A DNA stretch of 8,735 nucleotides from Negadavirga shengliensis (lineage in GTDB: Bacteria > Bacteroidota > Bacteroidia > Cytophagales > Cyclobacteriaceae): positions 1-8,735 of the forward strand of contig NZ_JBHSJJ010000031.1 in the NCBI RefSeq assembly GCF_042652345.1, in the 5' to 3' direction. The notes beneath the pieces were generated by a model, which was not told where the DNA came from, made no database searches, and saw nothing but the letters and a program-made list of their open reading frames with translations. The position numbers and the translations under genes are program-made. Of the stretch, positions 6,155 through 8,735 are shown piece by piece (position 1 is the stretch's first letter; every line of letters starts with the position of its first letter).

Positions 6155-6182
6155 CCTCTCAATTTTCTTTCCTAGTGAGAGG
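6155..6182 (-). terminator. Stem-loop after the Xre gene pair
   Basis: CCTCTCA (6155-6161) and TGAGAGG (6176-6182) form a perfect 7-bp stem, loop 14 nt, 34 bp after the last Xre stop codon. A T10 run follows on the minus strand only after a further gap of about 20 nt, so it is not a canonical terminator. Confidence 0.3.
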
Positions 6183-6216
6183 AACGCACAGTGATCTCAA
6201 TTACTGGAAAGGATGA

Positions 6217-6495
6217 TCAATTATTCCTATAAGTCCCTATATACCCGCTGTTGCTGTTACTTTTTTCTCCATAATTGTTATGATTTACCATGGTAGGATC
6301 TACAAAGAAGAACTCACCAGGAATCTCAAAAAAATTGGAAAGTTTAAGTGCTGTATCAATTGTTAATTTCCCTTTTCCTTCAACTAAACTTTTTAACTCC
6401 TCAACCGGGACATCGGAACCTTTAGAGATTTCTTCGGGGGATATATTTTTGTCTTGAATAAGTGTTTGGAGTATTATACTAATTCCTGTCATCAT
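6217..6495 (-). CDS. Small Xre-like regulator with NSNSGYI tail (92 aa)
   Basis: Residues 1-63 form a Cro/C1-type helix-turn-helix domain with weak motifs (ISPEEISKGSDVPVEELKSLVEGKGKLTIDTALKLSNFFEIPGEFFF). The domain has the five-helix length but lacks the usual Gln at the second helix start, so DNA binding may be altered. The tail (about 69-92) carries YGEKSNSNSGYIGTY, which is nearly repeated in the upstream neighbour. The start ATG overlaps the stop of that gene by ATGA, so the two are translationally coupled; a second ATG follows directly. Probably a regulator or the partner of the longer protein in a heterodimer; the target is unknown. Confidence 0.7.
   Translation of the reverse strand: MMTGISIILQTLIQDKNISPEEISKGSDVPVEELKSLVEGKGKLTIDTALKLSNFFEIPGEFFFVDPTMVNHNNYGEKSNSNSGYIGTYRNN
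6239..6288. repeat. Tandem-duplicated coding segment, copy 1
   Basis: About 50 bp beginning ATATACCCGCTGTTGCTGTT align with 6667-6716 (ATATACCCACTGTTACTATT), mostly with synonymous-type changes. This encodes the shared NSNSGYI tail and points to duplication of the two Xre genes, or of the tail alone, followed by selection on the peptide. Confidence 0.7.
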
Positions 6496-6920
6496 GGAGT
6501 AAAATTTTCGATTTTTCTTTTAAGATTTTGGACTTCTCTTCTTTCTATTTCCAGCAACTCTTTTAACAATTTGATCTGATCATCTTTTTCCTTTATGATG
6601 TGATCCTTCTCTGACAATAACCTTTCATACAAAGATTCACTATTTTTCTCATTTATATATGTATGAATATACCCACTGTTACTATTGCTTTTAGGCCCTG
6701 TATTGTTATAGTTGATGACCGGAAGTTCATCAGAAAGGAAATATTCAGGTTTAACCTTATAGAAATCAGCCAGTTGATTGATCCTTTCCAAGGTCAGCTT
6801 GGTTTTGCCCGATTCCAGGTTGGAATAGGTCTTTTGGTTGATGTCAAGCACATTGGCCACATACTCCTGGCTGTAATCGTTTGACTCCCTCAATATCCGC
6901 ATGATCTTCTGTGCCTTCAT
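6492..6920 (-). CDS. Xre-family regulator with NSNSGYI linker and coiled coil (142 aa)
   Basis: A clear Cro/C1-type helix-turn-helix occupies residues 1-63: MRILRESNDYSQEYVANVLD, NQKTYSNLESGKTKLTLERI and NQLADFYKVKPEYFLSDE. It is followed by an Asn/Ser-rich linker NYNNTGPKSNSNSGYIHTYI (70-89) and a C-terminal coiled coil (about 95-140, heptad-like KEKDDQIKLLKELLEIERREVQNLKRK) for dimerisation. It is the first gene of a two-gene operon with the shorter paralogue. The upstream region 6959-7000 holds spaced ACTAT/ATAGT half-sites that could be its own operator. The function is probably transcriptional control; the regulated genes cannot be named. It has no toxin neighbour, so this is not an obvious toxin-antitoxin pair. 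Confidence 0.82.
   Translation of the reverse strand: MKAQKIMRILRESNDYSQEYVANVLDINQKTYSNLESGKTKLTLERINQLADFYKVKPEYFLSDELPVINYNNTGPKSNSNSGYIHTYINEKNSESLYERLLSEKDHIIKEKDDQIKLLKELLEIERREVQNLKRKIENFTP
6667..6716. repeat. Tandem-duplicated coding segment, copy 2
   Basis: Partner of 6239-6288, in the longer Xre gene. Here the peptide lies between the helix-turn-helix and the coiled coil, whereas copy 1 is C-terminal. Confidence 0.7.
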
Positions 6921-6958
6921 CGTTTCAGGATAATTTCGCCTAAACTGGAAAATCTTTT

Positions 6959-7000
6959 ACTAAGATAGTAATTTTTATCCACTATTCTTTTGGGTATAGT
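6959..7000. promoter_or_regulatory. Candidate operator upstream of the Xre genes
   Basis: Half-sites ATAGT (6965-6969), ACTAT (6981-6985) and ATAGT (6996-7000) alternate in orientation at spacings of 11 and 10 bp, 40-80 bp before the Xre start. Such symmetry suits a Cro/C1-type dimer. The region is AT-rich, so chance is possible. Confidence 0.35.
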
Positions 7001-7017
7001 TTCAAAATTTGTACTTC

Positions 7018-7051
7018 CCGGATTCACAACTCAATATAGCCATGAATCCGG
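7018..7051. repeat. Inverted repeat, 9-bp arms
   Basis: CCGGATTCA (7018-7026) and TGAATCCGG (7043-7051) are perfectly complementary, with a 16-nt loop. No U-run follows, so it is more likely a protein-binding site or leader structure than a terminator. Confidence 0.6.
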
Positions 7052-7135
7052 CAAAAATGAACGCATTAAAAAGGTTTTTTATAAATGAAAGCGGTAATAT
7101 AAATATATGCGATTAGGTACTATCCCGATTATTAA

Positions 7136-7152
7136 CGATTCCCGCAGAATCG
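7136..7152. repeat. Short hairpin
   Basis: CGATTC-CCGCA-GAATCG forms a perfect 6-bp stem with a 5-nt loop. No U-run follows; role unknown. Confidence 0.45.
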
Positions 7153-7450
7153 CTTTAACATGGAACACCAGAACACTTTTACCGAAACCAGACATGCTGC
7201 CCAAGGGCGGGATGGAAGAGACTCTTCTGGAGTTCTGCTACACACCATCCCATGCCTTCTCACAGCCTCCGACCTCCTCTACCCCCTCAAACCCAAAAAC
7301 CCCATATGAACCAACCCCTTTGGTCATCATGGAAAACAACTTTCTCCCTTCCGGTCCCAGCATCAGAAAGGAAACCGGATTAAATTCAAAAAACATTCAG
7401 CAAAACCCAAAAATAACTAAACGCGGCCCCATGCTTACCACCCACCCACG

Positions 7451-7478
7451 GGGCAGGGATCCCAGACAGTCCCTGCCC
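7451..7478. repeat. GC-rich hairpin
   Basis: GGGCAGGGA (7451-7459) and TCCCTGCCC (7470-7478) form a perfect 9-bp stem with a 10-nt loop. It lies in a GC-rich gene-free region beside a GGGATCCC box. Confidence 0.6.
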
Positions 7479-7635
7479 ATTCCCGACAGCTAACCCGGGC
7501 AAGCCCATACGCCCCCACCCTCTCCGCCATGGTGTCCGGGATCCAAGATATATCCCAGAACGCTAGGGATCCCGCCACCCCGTCACCAGCAAGACCCGTA
7601 TGACGGCAGGCAGAGAGCGGGGGCACCAAACCACA

Positions 7636-7696
7636 GGTCACCGGGGCCGGACACTTCTTCATACATTAACAATTATCTACTCCGGCCCGGTGATCC
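7636..7696. repeat. Imperfect 15-bp inverted repeat flanking an AT-rich core
   Basis: GGTCACCGGGGCCGG (7636-7650) pairs with CCGGCCCGGTGATCC (7682-7696), allowing one bulge and one mismatch. The 31-bp centre is AT-rich, and TGTTTT follows on the plus strand. It might be a REP-like element, a large terminator or a decayed element end. Confidence 0.5.
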
Positions 7697-7918
7697 TGTT
7701 TTCCCCCAATACCATTATCACTGCAACCATATCCAAAAAGAGAACCAGATAAAGGACCTAAAATGAAACCAAGCCATTCCATAATATTAAACCAATCCCC
7801 CACCTCATATCTTTTGCCCTTTTTTACGGCGCGGGGGCTGGCATCCCGCACAGCTGTCGGGACCGGAGGGGCGCGCTGGTCTCGCGGGTGGAAGGATATT
7901 TTTGCCTTGACTTTTTTG

Positions 7919-7975
7919 GTTCTTTTTGCGTCAAAGCCTGCCCCGACCAGCGCAGCGTATCGGGGGCAAAAAGAA
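7919..7975. repeat. Nested palindrome typical of Bacteroidota intergenic repeats
   Basis: GTTCTTTTTGC and GCAAAAAGAAC form perfect 11-bp outer arms, enclosing GCCCCGA/TCGGGGGC inner arms. I remember such GGTTCTTTTTG..CAAAAAGAAC units as common between genes in Sphingobacteria-like genomes; this is memory, not a search. One arm set can also act as a U-rich terminator in either direction. Confidence 0.55.
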
Positions 7976-8086
7976 CAGAATAAAATAAGGCTTATAAGAG
8001 CAAACAACTCTCCTCAGCCCGCAACCTCAAATCGCCTCCATCGACATCCGTCATCTTTCAAAAGAGATTACCTGTTTGGTATCCAG

Positions 8087-8735
8087 ATGCAGGTCATCCT
8101 TCCCCTCCTCTTCCTTACCCTTCACCTCGCAGGTGCCACACCCCCCGACACCCTAAAAACAGGGGACAAAATCCCCCCAACCTTCACCTTCCAACAAATC
8201 CTCAACCAAGGGGAGCCCCTCCGTGCGGATGCCCTCACCGGCCGCTACCTTATCCTCCAGTTCTGGTCCACCACCTGCAACGCCAGCATCCGCCTGCTCA
8301 CCCAAATGAAAGATCTCCACGCCAAATACGGCGACCGCATCCGCGTACTCCCGGTTACCTTCGACCCGGAGGAAAAGGTCACCGCCACCCTCCGGACCTA
8401 TCCGGCCCTACGGGACCTGGACCTCCCCATGGCCGTCAATGAAAGACAGCTCCATATCCTCTTCCCCCACATCACCATCCCCCACATCGTGATAGCAGAC
8501 CCGGATCTAAAGGTACTGGCCGTTACCGGCGCACAGGACCTCACAGAAGACAACATCGAAAAGCTGCTTGCAGGTCAGCAGCCGGCATTCAGACCAAAGG
8601 AAGATGTCAGGATACCCTTCCTTCACAAAGAAAAATTCATCAGCGAAAACCGCCAGATTCCCCATAAAAACATCCGGTTTCAGTCATCCCTGTCCGCCTA
8701 TATCCCCGGCGTCTCCGGGGCGTTGGTGGTGTCGG
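8087..8735 (+). CDS. Secreted TlpA/AhpC-TSA-type thioredoxin-fold protein, partial (216+ aa)
   Basis: The N-terminus is a signal peptide-like hydrophobic run, MQVILPLLFLTLHLAGA, with a likely cut after A17, so the protein would act in the periplasm or at the outer membrane. A redoxin domain follows (about 24-162): DKIPPTFTFQQILN, the core strand YLILQFWSTTCNAS (54-67), RVLPVTFD (86-93) and the cis-Pro segment ITIPHIVIADPD (129-140, P132). The active site is C64-N-A-S67, so the resolving Cys is replaced by Ser. A further domain starts after about 170 and is cut off by the window end. The frame is open from 7763, but the upstream part reads through the repeat palindrome; ATG at 8087 gives the signal peptide. 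GC-rich codons and a different composition from the cassettes mark it as likely host backbone. There is no clear RBS. Confidence 0.8.
   Translation, partial: MQVILPLLFLTLHLAGATPPDTLKTGDKIPPTFTFQQILNQGEPLRADALTGRYLILQFWSTTCNASIRLLTQMKDLHAKYGDRIRVLPVTFDPEEKVTATLRTYPALRDLDLPMAVNERQLHILFPHITIPHIVIADPDLKVLAVTGAQDLTEDNIEKLLAGQQPAFRPKEDVRIPFLHKEKFISENRQIPHKNIRFQSSLSAYIPGVSGALVVS

Larger units (their letters stand above)
5485..6216. other. Gene-free stretch right of the cassette array
   Basis: No intact gene, and no integrase on either strand. It holds the 19-bp direct repeat (5492-5552), coding-like but stop-riddled sequence on the minus strand (5555-5757), a small TTTCCC/GGGAA stem-loop near 5846-5862, a strong AT-rich symmetrical terminator (5986-6013), a very AT-rich tract (6018-6130) and a second hairpin (6155-6182) next to an A10 run. 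Confidence 0.6.
6921..8086. other. Long stretch without a confident gene, rich in stem-loops
   Basis: Frames of 75-128 codons exist but read as low-complexity Pro/Arg/Gly strings with no family features. Very short frames at 7042-7116 (24 codons, MNPAKMNALKRFF..) and 7160-7309 (49 codons, MEHQNTFTETRHAAQGRDG..) have ATG starts but no other support. The content is mostly structure: regulatory half-sites, inverted repeats at 7018-7051, 7136-7152, 7451-7478, 7636-7696 and 7919-7975, three GGGATCC boxes (7456, 7538, 7566), and an 11-bp inverted pair TCCCGACAGCT (7481-7491)/AGCTGTCGGGA (7852-7862). Confidence 0.55.

Noticed and set aside
5485..6216. Looked for an integron integrase or its remains on the plus strand, where a platform would be expected.
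   Set aside because: No open frame and no tyrosine-recombinase motif could be seen in any plus-strand frame.
7107..7493. Plus-strand frame of 128 codons.
   Set aside because: Pro/Thr/Asn-rich with no domain, crosses the 9-bp hairpin at 7451-7478, and competing short frames overlap it.
7435..8007. Two minus-strand frames of 75 and 113 codons.
   Set aside because: They read through the GC-rich inverted repeats and the common intergenic palindrome; the Arg/Pro-rich products look like translated repeats.
7763..8086. Upstream extension of the redoxin frame to ATG 7763.
   Set aside because: It would put 108 residues made of repeat palindrome in front of a good signal peptide; the start at 8087 is preferred.

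Overview
The window looks like a chromosomal accessory region of a Bacteroidota bacterium, probably of the Sphingobacteria/Chitinophagia type. Supporting signs are a perfect Bacteroidota -33/-7 promoter (TTTG, 20-nt spacer, TAACTTTG), A-rich leaders with almost no Shine-Dalgarno sequence, a secreted TlpA-type redoxin, and a GTTCTTTTTGC/GCAAAAAGAAC intergenic palindrome that I remember from such genomes. This placement is inference; there is no rRNA or other marker gene. Base composition splits the window: the genes at 595-5418 are visibly AT-rich, while the flank from about 7100 is GC-rich.

About 435-5484 reads as an integron gene-cassette array with no integrase in view (CALIN type). Four cassettes all point left: a HigB/HigA toxin-antitoxin pair, a membrane-anchored protein of unknown function, an OLD-family ATPase/Toprim nuclease, and a RES-domain protein. 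Each is followed by a palindromic attC-like site of about 131-134 bp. The key evidence is that the variable bases at each cassette start are the reverse complement of those at its own end (GTTAGAGTGC/GCACTCTAAC, GTTGGGCTTC/GAAGGCCCAAC, GTTGGGCTTA/TAAGCCCAAC, GTTAGCGGC/GCCGCTAAC). That is the signature of recombination at G^TT. Genes nearly touch the sites, leaving 17-30 bp in front of most starts, so the three non-TA cassettes must be transcribed from elsewhere; only the TA cassette shows its own promoter and operator.

Positions 1-440 are a hairpin-rich, gene-free block that replaces the outer end of the leftmost attC. Its minus-strand 5' end reads GTGTGAC, and an EBS1-like 6-mer inside it complements the six bases upstream, so it may be the start of a group II intron inserted in the attC core.

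To the right, 5485-6216 is gene-free: a 19-bp direct repeat, degraded coding-like sequence and stem-loops. At 6217-6920 two overlapping Xre-type regulators share an unusual NSNSGYI tail. From 6921 to 8086 there is no confident gene, only stem-loops and inverted repeats. From 8087 a secreted TlpA-like protein with a CXXS active site runs off the window.

Taken together, this is a mobile set of toxin, defence and addiction genes next to ordinary chromosome. The self-promoted TA cassette may stabilise the array.
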